Of a stretch of DNA of 15,284 nucleotides, positions 6,881 through 13,967 are shown one piece after another. The first letter of the stretch is position 1, and every line of letters begins with the position of its first letter. The translations under genes and the position numbers were made by a program. The DNA comes from an uncultured Porphyromonas sp. (lineage in GTDB: Bacteria; Bacteroidota; Bacteroidia; Bacteroidales; Porphyromonadaceae): positions 1 to 15,284 of the forward strand of contig CAMBHQ010000009.1 of assembly GCA_945867245.1 (NCBI GenBank), written 5' to 3'. Below the pieces are notes generated by a model. That model was given only the letters and a program-made list of their open reading frames with translations. It ran no database searches and was not told where the DNA came from.

Positions 6881-9172
6881 TTAGAAAGTAACAGCATTGC
6901 TTACTTGTCCCTCGATATTACGCTGAACACTATGCTTCTTGCCCTTGTGAAGCGTGTATTCTAGGCTTAGCGTAATCATATTTTTATAGTCGTAGATCCT
7001 AGTGTCCGAGCTATAGAGTACAGGGCTGTAGTTTAGGAATGCCATCTGATAGGAGGCAGGCCTACCTATGATGCTCCAGCCGGCAGATATACCCCAATTG
7101 CTGATTGTGTATCTAACCAATAAGTCGTGGCTGGTGAAGTTATTCATCAGTCTCCCCCCAGCTAATTGCCAATCGGAGAGTCCATAACTATACTGGACTA
7201 GCCATTTGTTACCGATGTAGGTCGCAGAGAAATTGCCAACAAGACTATTGTGGGTATAATCCTTGTCTGCTATTCGGAGTCGATGCCACGAGGGCTGTAG
7301 ATAGGCACTTAGTGATAGGTGATGTGCAAAGGGCTTATATTCTACTTGTAGTACGGAGCCATAGCTGATTTCGCTTTGGGCGTTACGCATGTGTCGTTCG
7401 TATAACCCTCGTCCTTGGTTGAAGGCAAAGTCGAGGTAGAAGGGCTTATCTACATAATCCATGTAGGGCAGTAGGTAGATAGAGAATGCGGGCTTTACCC
7501 AGCTGTATTGAAGTCTGACAAGGTAGTAGTCTGCACGGCGTAGATTTGGGTTGCCCCGATCGATGATATCCCGTGTTAGGTAAGTGCTATTGTTGCTGAC
7601 CATCTCGGCTATAGCCGTCTCTGAAGTCGTAGCAAGGCTGAGGGTTAGGCTATGTCCTCTGTTAAAGTCTTTTGAGAGTACCAGCCTTGGACTGAGTGTT
7701 GTGGCCCGATAGGGTTTCCCCGAATAGGAGTCGTTGATGAGGTTGAGCCCCAAACTTGCTTGGTAAGAGAAACTACCTAGTTGTCCCGATAGCTCCGAGT
7801 AGAGATAGTGTTGCTCCTTGCGGGTCGTATATAACTGATGACCAAAAGGGTTATCTAGATCGTAGGCTGTACGGGTATAGTTGAGCCGATACCCACTATT
7901 CCATGCTCCCCAAGACGTCGTTTGACTATAGATTATCTCGCTCCCGAGGGAATGCGTTTTGTTCTTAAGTAGCATATTGTCATATACCTCTAGTTGAGAT
8001 GTAGACAGGTTGGTCTCTGTGTTCAGATGATCGACCTCAGTATTGTAGTAAGCATACTTAGCCGTCAGCGAGAGCGTTCGATTTGGAGTCAGGCGGTAAG
8101 AGTAATAACTATCAATAAGGGGAGACCAGTAAGTGCTATTCTCCTTGGTAGTGCCGACGCCCTTCTCGAGGCTCTTAGAGCTGTAGAGGATACGGCTATC
8201 ACCCTGTTTGTGGCTCGAATAGAAACGATTCGCTAGTGACAGCTGTAGAGTACTTGTCTCTCCGCTGTAGGCGTATCTTAGGGTCGGTGTGTGACTCTGG
8301 TGTCCAGACTTCTCGACCACGTCTGTTTGATGTTGATAGATCTGTCCAAGGAGGGGATAGATGTACTTGTAACTTCCTTCCTGACGCTTGTTATTTTGGA
8401 GGCTAAGGCTGTAGTCTATACTAAGTTTGCTCTTACCCCGTACTAGACCGATATAGGCGTATGACTTGACTAGGCTGGCATTCATAGCACTCTTGGTGCT
8501 GGCCTTGATGTCTACCCCTTGATTTAGCTTAGGGGCAATAATATCGACGACCACGCCAGCATGGGCATAGCGAGCGGGTGGAACGTTGTAGTACAGCACC
8601 TCCTTGATGCTGGATACTTGTAGACTCTTGACCTCAATAGGTGATGCCTCGATACCATTGATCAGAATAACTGCAAAGCCTTTAGTTAAGCTCTTGATCT
8701 CATCAGTCCTCGGGTCTATTCTTAGGTCTGGGAGTAGGTGTAGTAGCTCGTGAGAACTTTGCAGGCTACTAAGTAGCTTCGGGCTAAAACTGAAGCGCCG
8801 TTTGTCTATGCTCTGCCCAGTGCGCTGGACACTGATCGTTACCTCCTTGATAAGGGTATCATCCTCTCGCAGAGAGACGAGAACGTGATTGGGGTTATTG
8901 ATTCTAGAGTGCAGAGGGGTATAACCTATACAAGAAGCTCTAAGAAGGAGATTCTTGAGGGGATAGTTCTCTTTCAATTCGATGCTGAAGGAGCCATCCT
9001 TATGGCTAATAGCCCCTGCAAGGAAAGAGCTATCAGGGAGCAATAGTACTTGAAGACTAGCAAACTCAATGGCTTGGTCTTGCTCATTTCGGACGATCCC
9101 CTTTAGGGTCATCTGAGCACTGAGCGACATGGAGGCTAAGGCGACTAGTAGAATGGTGATGATTCGTTTCAT
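6881..9172 (-). CDS. Carboxypeptidase-regulatory-domain outer-membrane beta-barrel protein
   Basis: TonB-receptor-like barrel of the Bacteroidota 'outer membrane beta-barrel family'; transported or bound ligand unknown. The frame is open to 9286, but the ATG at 9172 is chosen because it begins a clear signal peptide (MKRIITILLVALASMSLSAQ) and the -7 box at 9217-9224 lies upstream of it. 763 residues. Seen: a carboxypeptidase-regulatory-like domain at about 22-105 (LKGIVRNEQDQAIEFASL, HKDGSFSIEL, LRASCIGYTPL). A plug-like segment follows at about 130-215 (LLPDLRID, VILINGIEASPIEVKSL, EVLYYNVPPARYAHAGVVVDI). The barrel ends in VSNAVTF with terminal Phe. The short plug lacks the SusC signature, so this is not a SusC. 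It points against its neighbours and is bracketed by two copies of the susD 3' end, which suggests it was inserted or captured there. Confidence 0.85.
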   Translation of the reverse strand: MKRIITILLVALASMSLSAQMTLKGIVRNEQDQAIEFASLQVLLLPDSSFLAGAISHKDGSFSIELKENYPLKNLLLRASCIGYTPLHSRINNPNHVLVSLREDDTLIKEVTISVQRTGQSIDKRRFSFSPKLLSSLQSSHELLHLLPDLRIDPRTDEIKSLTKGFAVILINGIEASPIEVKSLQVSSIKEVLYYNVPPARYAHAGVVVDIIAPKLNQGVDIKASTKSAMNASLVKSYAYIGLVRGKSKLSIDYSLSLQNNKRQEGSYKYIYPLLGQIYQHQTDVVEKSGHQSHTPTLRYAYSGETSTLQLSLANRFYSSHKQGDSRILYSSKSLEKGVGTTKENSTYWSPLIDSYYSYRLTPNRTLSLTAKYAYYNTEVDHLNTETNLSTSQLEVYDNMLLKNKTHSLGSEIIYSQTTSWGAWNSGYRLNYTRTAYDLDNPFGHQLYTTRKEQHYLYSELSGQLGSFSYQASLGLNLINDSYSGKPYRATTLSPRLVLSKDFNRGHSLTLSLATTSETAIAEMVSNNSTYLTRDIIDRGNPNLRRADYYLVRLQYSWVKPAFSIYLLPYMDYVDKPFYLDFAFNQGRGLYERHMRNAQSEISYGSVLQVEYKPFAHHLSLSAYLQPSWHRLRIADKDYTHNSLVGNFSATYIGNKWLVQYSYGLSDWQLAGGRLMNNFTSHDLLVRYTISNWGISAGWSIIGRPASYQMAFLNYSPVLYSSDTRIYDYKNMITLSLEYTLHKGKKHSVQRNIEGQVSNAVTF

Positions 9173-9216
9173 TGTTTGTCTTGGCGCTAGAGAGTTAAAT
9201 TGCTTGATTGTAGGTA

Positions 9217-9224
9217 TAAAGGTA
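9217..9224 (-). promoter_or_regulatory. -7 element of the barrel-gene promoter
   Basis: TACCTTTA on the minus strand (9224-9217) is one base from TAnnTTTG. It would place the transcript start near 9210 and leave a leader of about 40 bases before the ATG at 9172. No good TTTG -33 element is visible. Confidence 0.4.
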
Positions 9225-9289
9225 GCATATTTGTTTCTTAACTCTGATGCAGAGAGATTTGCAGCAGGGCGCTCAGCGACCAGCACAGC

Positions 9290-9461
9290 CTTGCCGAAAT
9301 TGCACGCCTCAGACGTATCCAGACGTATCTATCTAGTCTATCTAGCCGTGCGTGGCGAGCGTACGGCAGACCTACGCCGAGCTCTCGTGCAGGATGCAGC
9401 CACGGCCACCTTCGCTGCCCGCAAGGCGCAGTGGATACCACTACCAGAGCGAGAGCTCTAG
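9290..9461 (+). pseudogene. Relic of a second susD 3' end
   Basis: Reads LAEIARLRRI in the frame starting at 9290, then breaks. A 10-bp tandem duplication (9311-9320/9321-9330) and a 9-bp one (9328-9336/9337-9345) add 19 bases and shift the frame. After that, 9337-9439 is identical to susD 6499-6601 and ends in PLPEREL-stop at 9459-9461. Bases 9290-9320 match susD at the protein level but differ at several silent sites, so the relic is a mosaic of diverged and identical stretches. There is no start codon or upstream susD body. It is either the original 3' end of susD before an insertion or the remnant of a second susD. Confidence 0.85.
9337..9439 (+). repeat. 103-bp direct repeat, copy 2
   Basis: Identical to 6499-6601. 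Together the two copies bracket the oppositely oriented barrel gene. Confidence 0.95.
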
Positions 9462-9491
9462 GGGACCCGCTTAGCAGGCCCCCAAGCCTAA

Positions 9492-9530
9492 AGGGCTAGA
9501 TATACTAGGAACCCTAGCATGTCTAGCCCT
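9492..9530 (+). terminator. Hairpin after the susD relic
   Basis: AGGGCTAGA (9492-9500) pairs with TCTAGCCCT (9522-9530), with an inner CTAGG/CCTAG stem. CGTTGTGTG follows as a loose U-rich tail. The right arm and what follows resemble the susD terminator at 6677-6696, so the duplicated unit included the terminator. Confidence 0.6.
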
Positions 9531-9558
9531 CGTTGTGTGTTAGGTGCAAGAGTCTGTG

Positions 9559-9566
9559 TACCTTTG
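9559..9566 (+). promoter_or_regulatory. -7 element of the murF-alr promoter
   Basis: TACCTTTG is an exact TAnnTTTG match. The start of transcription would fall near 9573, so the open-frame GTG at 9544 cannot be the translation start and the ATG at 9586 is preferred. The leader is only about 13 bases. The -33 element is unclear. Confidence 0.55.
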
Positions 9567-9585
9567 TTCCCAAATACCAAGGATA

Positions 9586-12018
9586 ATGATACTATTCAAT
9601 ACCCTCAATATACCTAGCGCACTAGGAGCTACCGAGGTCGTAGGCGAACGCAGTATAGACATCCAGCGTGTCGCCCACGATAGCCGTGCCGCAGGGCTCG
9701 GTAGTGGCGATGCCTTCTTTTGCCTTGTTACCCGCACGGGCAATGGGCATAGATATATTGCTCAGGCCTATAGGCGGGGCCTGCGTTGCTTCGTGGTCTC
9801 GGAGTGGGACGAGGGCTATGCCGAGCAGTATCGAGAGGCTGTCTTCATCCGCGTGGAGGATACACTCCGTAGCCTACAGAGCCTAGCACAGGCGCATAGA
9901 CAGCGTACAGGCGCACATATCGTAGCTATCACAGGGAGCAATGGCAAGACCATCGTCAAAGAGATGCTCTACACGCTGCTCTATCGGCAGATGCCCAGAC
10001 TATATCGCTCGCCTGGTAGCTACAATAGTCAGATTGGCGTTGCCCTAGCCCTCCTCTCTATGCCCCTCGATACAGAGCTAGCCTTCATAGAGGCGGGCAT
10101 TAGCGAGCCAGGGGAGATGGAGCGCCTGCGGGATATGATACAGCCCGATGAGGTCCTACTGACACACCTAGGCGTAGCACATAGGGAGCACTTCGCAGAC
10201 CTAGGGCAGTTGTACGACGAGAAGCTAAGCCTAGCACGCTCGGCACAGGCGCTATACTACTATCTAGACCCTACAGAGCAGCATGCCACTGAGGCTCGCC
10301 TGGCACTAGAGCGCCTACAGAGCAGCTCTACAGCCCTCGCCTATTACGATGCCTATGCCCTCGGTGCCGAGCAGGCCGAGCGCCATAGCGTGGTGTTCGG
10401 CGACCGAGCGAGCCGAGAGAATATCGCCCTCGCCCTAGGCTACATAGCCCGCAGTCTGCCCCAGCACTACGAGGAGGCCCTGAGGCATTTGCCCGAGCTT
10501 AGCCCCCTGCCCATGCGTCTAGAGCTCAAAGAGAACGCCCTCGGCCACCTACTCATCAACGACAGCTACAGCAATGACCTCGACGCCCTAGACCTAGCCC
10601 TAGGGGTCGTAGCCAGCTATCATGGCAGAGCCCTCGTCCTCGGGCGCATAGAGCAGACAGGTCTTAGCCCCGAGGCACTCGCTTCGGCTCTCGAGCTGCG
10701 CTTCCGTGCCCGAGGCATCGAGCGTGTCTACCTCGTCGGATGGGCAGAGCCACTACGGCTCGTCGCTAGCCCGCAGATACATATCACCCACAGCCCAGAT
10801 ATAGACTCCTTACTGGCTGAGCATCGTGCCGAGCTACTGGCCGAGCATGCCCTACTGGTCAAGGGCTCGCGCCAGCAGCGACTAGAGGAACTAGTACGTC
10901 AGCTCTCCCTGCGTGAGCATAGCACACGCCTAGAGGTAGACCTCGGAGCCCTCAGGCAGAACCTATCCTATTACCGCAGCCGTCTACCAGAGCGTGCCAG
11001 ACTCATCTGTATGATTAAGGCCGATGCCTATGGCCTCGGGGCGCTAGAGGTCGCTCGCCTCCTCGGCGAGAGCCGTCAGGTGCAGTATCTAGCCGTGGCA
11101 GTAGCCGACGAAGGCAAGGCACTACGCACTCGTGGTATCGATGCGGATATTATCGTGATGAATCCTCAGCTATCGAGCCTACAGACCCTACAAGCCTATC
11201 GTCTAGATGCCGAAGTATATTCGCTAGAACTACTAGAGCTATTCGGGCGTAGTTTCCGCCCCGAGGAGCGCCCAGGCCTGCACCTCAAGGTCGATAGCGG
11301 TATGCACCGTCTCGGCTTCTCCGAGGAGGATATACCGGCTATTGTGTCGCTCGTGGAGCAGTACGACATTCGCCTATCGAGTATCTTCAGCCATCTGGCG
11401 GGGGCCGACGAGGAGTCCCTCGATGCCTTCACGGCCGAGCAGGCCGAGCGCTTCCGTCGCTTCGCCACGAAGCTTATCGCCGCCCTGCCTCAGCAGACAG
11501 CTCCGCTCCTGCACCTACTGAATACGGCAGGTCTAGAGCGCTTCGCCGAGCGCTATCCCTTCGATGGGGGCAGGCTGGGCATAGGCTTATACGGCTTCAG
11601 TCCCTCGGGACGCCATGAGGTTCAGCCCGTAGCACGTCTGAGAACCAGCATACTCCAAATCAAAGACGTCCCCGCTGGCGAGACGGTCGGTTATGGTCGC
11701 AGGGGGCTGATAGAGCGCCCCACACGCATAGGGATACTGCCTATCGGCTATGCCGACGGCTTGCTACGGCGCTACGGCAACGGGCGCTGGCAGGTAGAGG
11801 TAGACGGAGCGCTCTGCCCCATCGTTGGCAATGTGTGTATGGATGCCTGTATGATAGACCTCAGCAACGCAGCGGAGGCACAGGTAGGCTCTAGGGTCGT
11901 GGTCTTCGGCGGTCAGGGCAATAGCCTAGGGCGCATGGCCGAGCTGGGCGATACCATCCCCTACGAAGTCCTAACGTGTATCTCGCCCCGCGTCGCCAGG
12001 GTGTATGTAGACAGCTAG
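9586..12018 (+). CDS. murF-alr: Bifunctional MurF ligase / alanine racemase
   Basis: Cytoplasmic peptidoglycan enzyme. The MurF half joins D-Ala-D-Ala to UDP-MurNAc-tripeptide using ATP; the Alr half makes D-alanine from L-alanine with PLP. 810 residues from the ATG at 9586. Seen: MurF P-loop AITGSNGKTIVKEML with Lys121; LINDSYSNDLDALDLAL of the Mur ligase C-domain near 320-340. The Alr half starts near 446 (STRLEVDLGALRQNLSYY), with PLP lysine Lys478 in MIKADAYGLG, HLAGADEES, and catalytic Tyr703 in TVGYGRRG. Then follow ILPIGYADGLLRRYGNG and GNVCMDACMIDL. All key residues are present in both halves. This fusion is characteristic of Bacteroidota. The 9544 GTG was rejected because it lies upstream of the promoter's -7 box. 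The nested hairpin at 12161-12261 is a candidate terminator. Confidence 0.96.
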   Translation: MILFNTLNIPSALGATEVVGERSIDIQRVAHDSRAAGLGSGDAFFCLVTRTGNGHRYIAQAYRRGLRCFVVSEWDEGYAEQYREAVFIRVEDTLRSLQSLAQAHRQRTGAHIVAITGSNGKTIVKEMLYTLLYRQMPRLYRSPGSYNSQIGVALALLSMPLDTELAFIEAGISEPGEMERLRDMIQPDEVLLTHLGVAHREHFADLGQLYDEKLSLARSAQALYYYLDPTEQHATEARLALERLQSSSTALAYYDAYALGAEQAERHSVVFGDRASRENIALALGYIARSLPQHYEEALRHLPELSPLPMRLELKENALGHLLINDSYSNDLDALDLALGVVASYHGRALVLGRIEQTGLSPEALASALELRFRARGIERVYLVGWAEPLRLVASPQIHITHSPDIDSLLAEHRAELLAEHALLVKGSRQQRLEELVRQLSLREHSTRLEVDLGALRQNLSYYRSRLPERARLICMIKADAYGLGALEVARLLGESRQVQYLAVAVADEGKALRTRGIDADIIVMNPQLSSLQTLQAYRLDAEVYSLELLELFGRSFRPEERPGLHLKVDSGMHRLGFSEEDIPAIVSLVEQYDIRLSSIFSHLAGADEESLDAFTAEQAERFRRFATKLIAALPQQTAPLLHLLNTAGLERFAERYPFDGGRLGIGLYGFSPSGRHEVQPVARLRTSILQIKDVPAGETVGYGRRGLIERPTRIGILPIGYADGLLRRYGNGRWQVEVDGALCPIVGNVCMDACMIDLSNAAEAQVGSRVVVFGGQGNSLGRMAELGDTIPYEVLTCISPRVARVYVDS

Positions 12019-12160
12019 CCGAAGCAGAGCCGCCCGTACGAACTAGGGCCTAGCCTGAGGACGAAGGGAGTTTACTCGTGTAAATGACCAACCCGACCAC
12101 GCAGTGCGAGCGGAGCTATTGTTGCCAATAACGAAACGAGTGCTATATCATGCTGCAGCC

Positions 12161-12261
12161 CATTAGTGTACTAAAAGCCGTTTGGAGTTAAAAGACAAGG
12201 AGAGGTACTTCCCAGTGCCTCTCCTTGCCTTTGGGCAGAAACAGCTTTTAGGCCACTAATG
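12161..12261. repeat. Nested 101-bp imperfect palindrome (terminator or MITE-like)
   Basis: Outer arms of 23 bases (12161-12183 and 12239-12261) match with only three mismatches; both include CATTAGTG and CTAAAAGC. Inside is a second 13-bp hairpin, CAAGGAGAGGTAC / GTGCCTCTCCTTG (12196-12208 and 12215-12227), with one mismatch, followed by CCTTT. The inner hairpin could terminate murF-alr. The doubly nested shape is also like a small non-autonomous element, but I see no target-site duplication. Confidence 0.75.
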
Positions 12262-12279
12262 GTTGGCGATATAACTGTT

Positions 12280-12307
12280 TTTGATTCAAAACTATTAGCT
12301 ATATTTG
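12280..12307 (+). promoter_or_regulatory. Promoter of the double-glycine peptide gene
   Basis: TATATTTG (12300-12307) is an exact TAnnTTTG match. A GTTTTTG run (12277-12283) upstream supplies the -33 element, 16-19 bases away depending on register. Transcription would begin near 12314, in a leader that can form a small hairpin (TCAGATA 12313-12319, TGTCTGA 12326-12332). Confidence 0.6.
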
Positions 12308-12385
12308 CGAGGTCAGATAGCAGATTGTCTGATTGGGATGCCAGTACCCAGGGGTTGTTGGCGTAACGGTATAAACTAATTAATA

Positions 12386-12517
12386 ATGAAGATGTTTAAT
12401 CAAGACCAGATGAAAATGATTCAAGGAGGTGGAATCAACATCTTCACATTGAAAGGCCTTAATGACGGCATTAAGGGGAATACTGAAGTATACTTCCTCG
12501 GTATTCGTATACTGTAA
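12386..12517 (+). CDS. Double-glycine leader peptide, putative secreted bacteriocin/pheromone precursor
   Basis: A 43-residue peptide. The leader MKMFNQDQMKMIQGG has the polar-hydrophobic pattern and terminal Gly-Gly (residues 14-15, followed by a third Gly) recognised by C39 peptidase-ABC exporters. The predicted mature part is about 28 residues, begins GINIFTLKGL and ends in FLGIRIL. It is hydrophobic with several Gly and a few charges, and has no Cys, Ser or Trp, so lanthionine rings are not expected. Support for a real gene: own promoter at 12280, an intrinsic terminator 24 bases after the stop, and a C39 peptidase remnant and carboxypeptidase-regulatory-domain gene downstream. Start: ATG at 12386; an in-frame ATG at 12392 would shorten the leader by two residues. 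I do not recognise the mature sequence. It could instead be a quorum-type signal peptide. Confidence 0.72.
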   Translation: MKMFNQDQMKMIQGGGINIFTLKGLNDGIKGNTEVYFLGIRIL

Positions 12518-12541
12518 GTACAAAGTTCAGTAATTAGATCT

Positions 12542-12583
12542 GAGAGCGTATACGAATATCTTGTGTATGCTCTCCCTATTTTT
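12542..12583 (+). terminator. Intrinsic terminator between peptide gene and next gene
   Basis: GAGAGCGTATAC (12542-12553) pairs with GTGTATGCTCTC (12563-12574) as a 12-bp RNA stem, counting two G-U pairs. The loop has 9 bases and CTATTTTT follows. It would cap most transcripts after the peptide and let only some read into the downstream gene, a common way to make precursor in excess. Confidence 0.7.
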
Positions 12584-13656
12584 ATGAAGTTTATGAAGCA
12601 TCTTATCCTTCTTCTTTCTATTCTTGCTAGTATGGTCGCATTAAGAGCCCAAGATCAAGTACTACTCCTATCAGGTGATGGTAAGGCACCTGTGGTCAAC
12701 GCACTTATCACGAAGAGTGAAGATGGCTCTTTTCTAGGATTCTCAGATAAAAATGGCCGTTTCCACATAGGGCAGGGAACAAAAAAATAACGATTTCCCA
12801 TCCTTCTTATCAATCGCTTGACATCTCCCTCCCACAAGACACCGTGTACCTAGACTTTGCTCCTATGCAATTACAAGAGGTAGAGGTTTTGGGGCAAGGG
12901 CCAAGATATTACCGACTTCGATCTGTTGTCCGGATATACCAATACATGGATAGCATTCCCATAAATTTTGTCGACGGAGTAGTAGATTTTTATGTTGACA
13001 CTAAGAGAGGGAAGCTCGGCTATAGGGCATTGCGTCTTGACGTATATACGGACGATGAGGCGATTAAACACTCTTCTTTGCAGAAGGGTATTGTAGATAT
13101 GAGCAATAACAGTCTCGTTAATTGGCTCCATAACGAGCATATTTCATCCAATGGAGAGCTTCAGGCTTCTGATAGCTGTATCTTTGATACAAAGAGTGGA
13201 GCAAAAGTTGGACATTGGAATAAGTCCTCCAATGGAGTCTTGAACGTTTCCGTAGATCTTATAAATCCGAATGAAGAACAGCAAAGAACTTCGTTAGGTC
13301 GTACGACAATTATCCACAAAAAAGTACTTGAGCAGAGTTTCCCTCAGGGGACATCTCCCAAACATATTAAACCTTACGATTTTCAGATGTATCGTCTTTC
13401 TATTGAGCTAAGCACAAGAACTAAAAAGAAGATGGCACTAGTATTCACTACTAAAATTCATGAAATTTACGTGCTAGAGCGCAAGGGGCTAAGCGAAGCC
13501 GAATATAAGACTATTCGCTTAGACAATAATTGGGGAAGTCTAACATCTTCCATTAAGCGGGAGGATGAGCGATATATAAATCTGCCCTTGCCACAGTTCC
13601 CTCAAAACATTGAGAAAAAACTAAACAGACAGCTGAAGCTCCTTCCCTACAAGTAA
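12584..13656 (+). pseudogene. Exported carboxypeptidase-regulatory-domain protein, broken by a frameshift at an A7 tract
   Basis: Two frames make one protein. Frame one starts at ATG 12584 (MKFMKHLILLLSILASMVALRAQ, a signal peptide) and runs through VVNALITKSEDGSFLGFSDK and NGRFHIGQGTKK to a TAA at 12788. Adding one A to the A7 run (12781-12787) leads straight into ITISHPSYQSLDISL, then LQEVEVLG near 12870 and on to 13656, giving about 357 residues. The first 90 or so residues form a carboxypeptidase-regulatory-like domain; the rest is of unknown fold (DGVVDFYVDTKRGKLGYRAL). Similar proteins accompany double-glycine peptide exporters in Bacteroidota (recollection, not checked). The site is ac-A-AAA-AAA-taa in the right register for -1 ribosomal slippage, so a phase-variable or recoded gene is as possible as a dead one. 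An alternative start is ATG 12593. Confidence 0.8.
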
Positions 13657-13662
13657 CCCGCC

Positions 13663-13884
13663 CTATTTTGTACACTACGAGAAAAGGCTTTACCTTGTAT
13701 CGCCCATTGGAATGGCAATCACTTTGTCGTTATCTATGATATCAAGAAGATCAAAGGAGGCAGTTACAAGATTTTTGTTGCAGATCCTGATCGAGGGAAA
13801 GTTACTTATAACGATAGAGAATTGGGACAATGTTGGCATAGTTCTATGGTAGTGTCCCAAAAAGTGTACACTAACGACTAAACG
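13663..13884 (+). pseudogene. Remnant of a C39 peptidase domain (peptide-exporting ABC transporter)
   Basis: An open stretch in one frame reads TLREKALPCIAHWNGNHFVV, then IYDIKK, YKIFVADPDRGKVTYNDREL and GQCWHSSM. This is the second half of a C39 double-glycine peptidase: the catalytic His is in NHF and the Asp in ADPD. The N-terminal half with the catalytic Cys is missing, and so are all the transmembrane and ATPase parts of the exporter. The match stops at about 13850; the tail VVSQKVYTND-stop is unrelated. There is no start codon. It directly follows the frameshifted gene, on the same strand. The order peptide, regulatory-domain protein, C39 transporter is what an intact export locus would show. 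Confidence 0.8.
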
Positions 13885-13907
13885 AACCTGCAAACAGGAC
13901 ACAAAAA

Positions 13908-13947
13908 AGCCCGGGGCTATAGGACCTACGTCCTACAGCCCCGGGCT
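13908..13947 (-). terminator. Strong intrinsic terminator of rpoC
   Basis: Arms AGCCCGGGGCTATAGGAC (13908-13925) and its near-perfect complement (13930-13947) form an 18-bp stem with one mismatch. On the minus strand the stem is followed by TTTTTTG, 20 bases past the rpoC stop. It may also stop transcripts from the peptide locus. Confidence 0.9.
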
Positions 13948-13967
13948 GCTATTGTTTATCTCTATGC

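Larger units (their letters stand above)
12019..12385 (+). other. 367-bp intergenic region between murF-alr and the peptide gene
   Basis: Holds a nested inverted repeat (12161-12261), a promoter (12280-12307) and the leader of the peptide gene. The first 140 bases show only a loose dyad (ACTCGT near 12075, ACGAGT near 12136). I see no coding region. Confidence 0.6.

Noticed and set aside
9173..9286. Longer start of the barrel gene at 9286
   Set aside because: It would put 38 charged residues before a clear signal peptide and overlap the predicted promoter.
9129..9461. 110-residue open frame on the plus strand
   Set aside because: Its first part is antisense to the barrel gene; only the last third is real homology, belonging to the susD relic.
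9544..9585. Upstream GTG start for murF-alr
   Set aside because: It lies upstream of the TACCTTTG -7 box; ATG 9586 begins the conserved N-terminus.
12563..12583. GTG 12563 as start of the carboxypeptidase-regulatory gene
   Set aside because: It falls inside the terminator stem; ATG 12584 starts the signal peptide directly after it.
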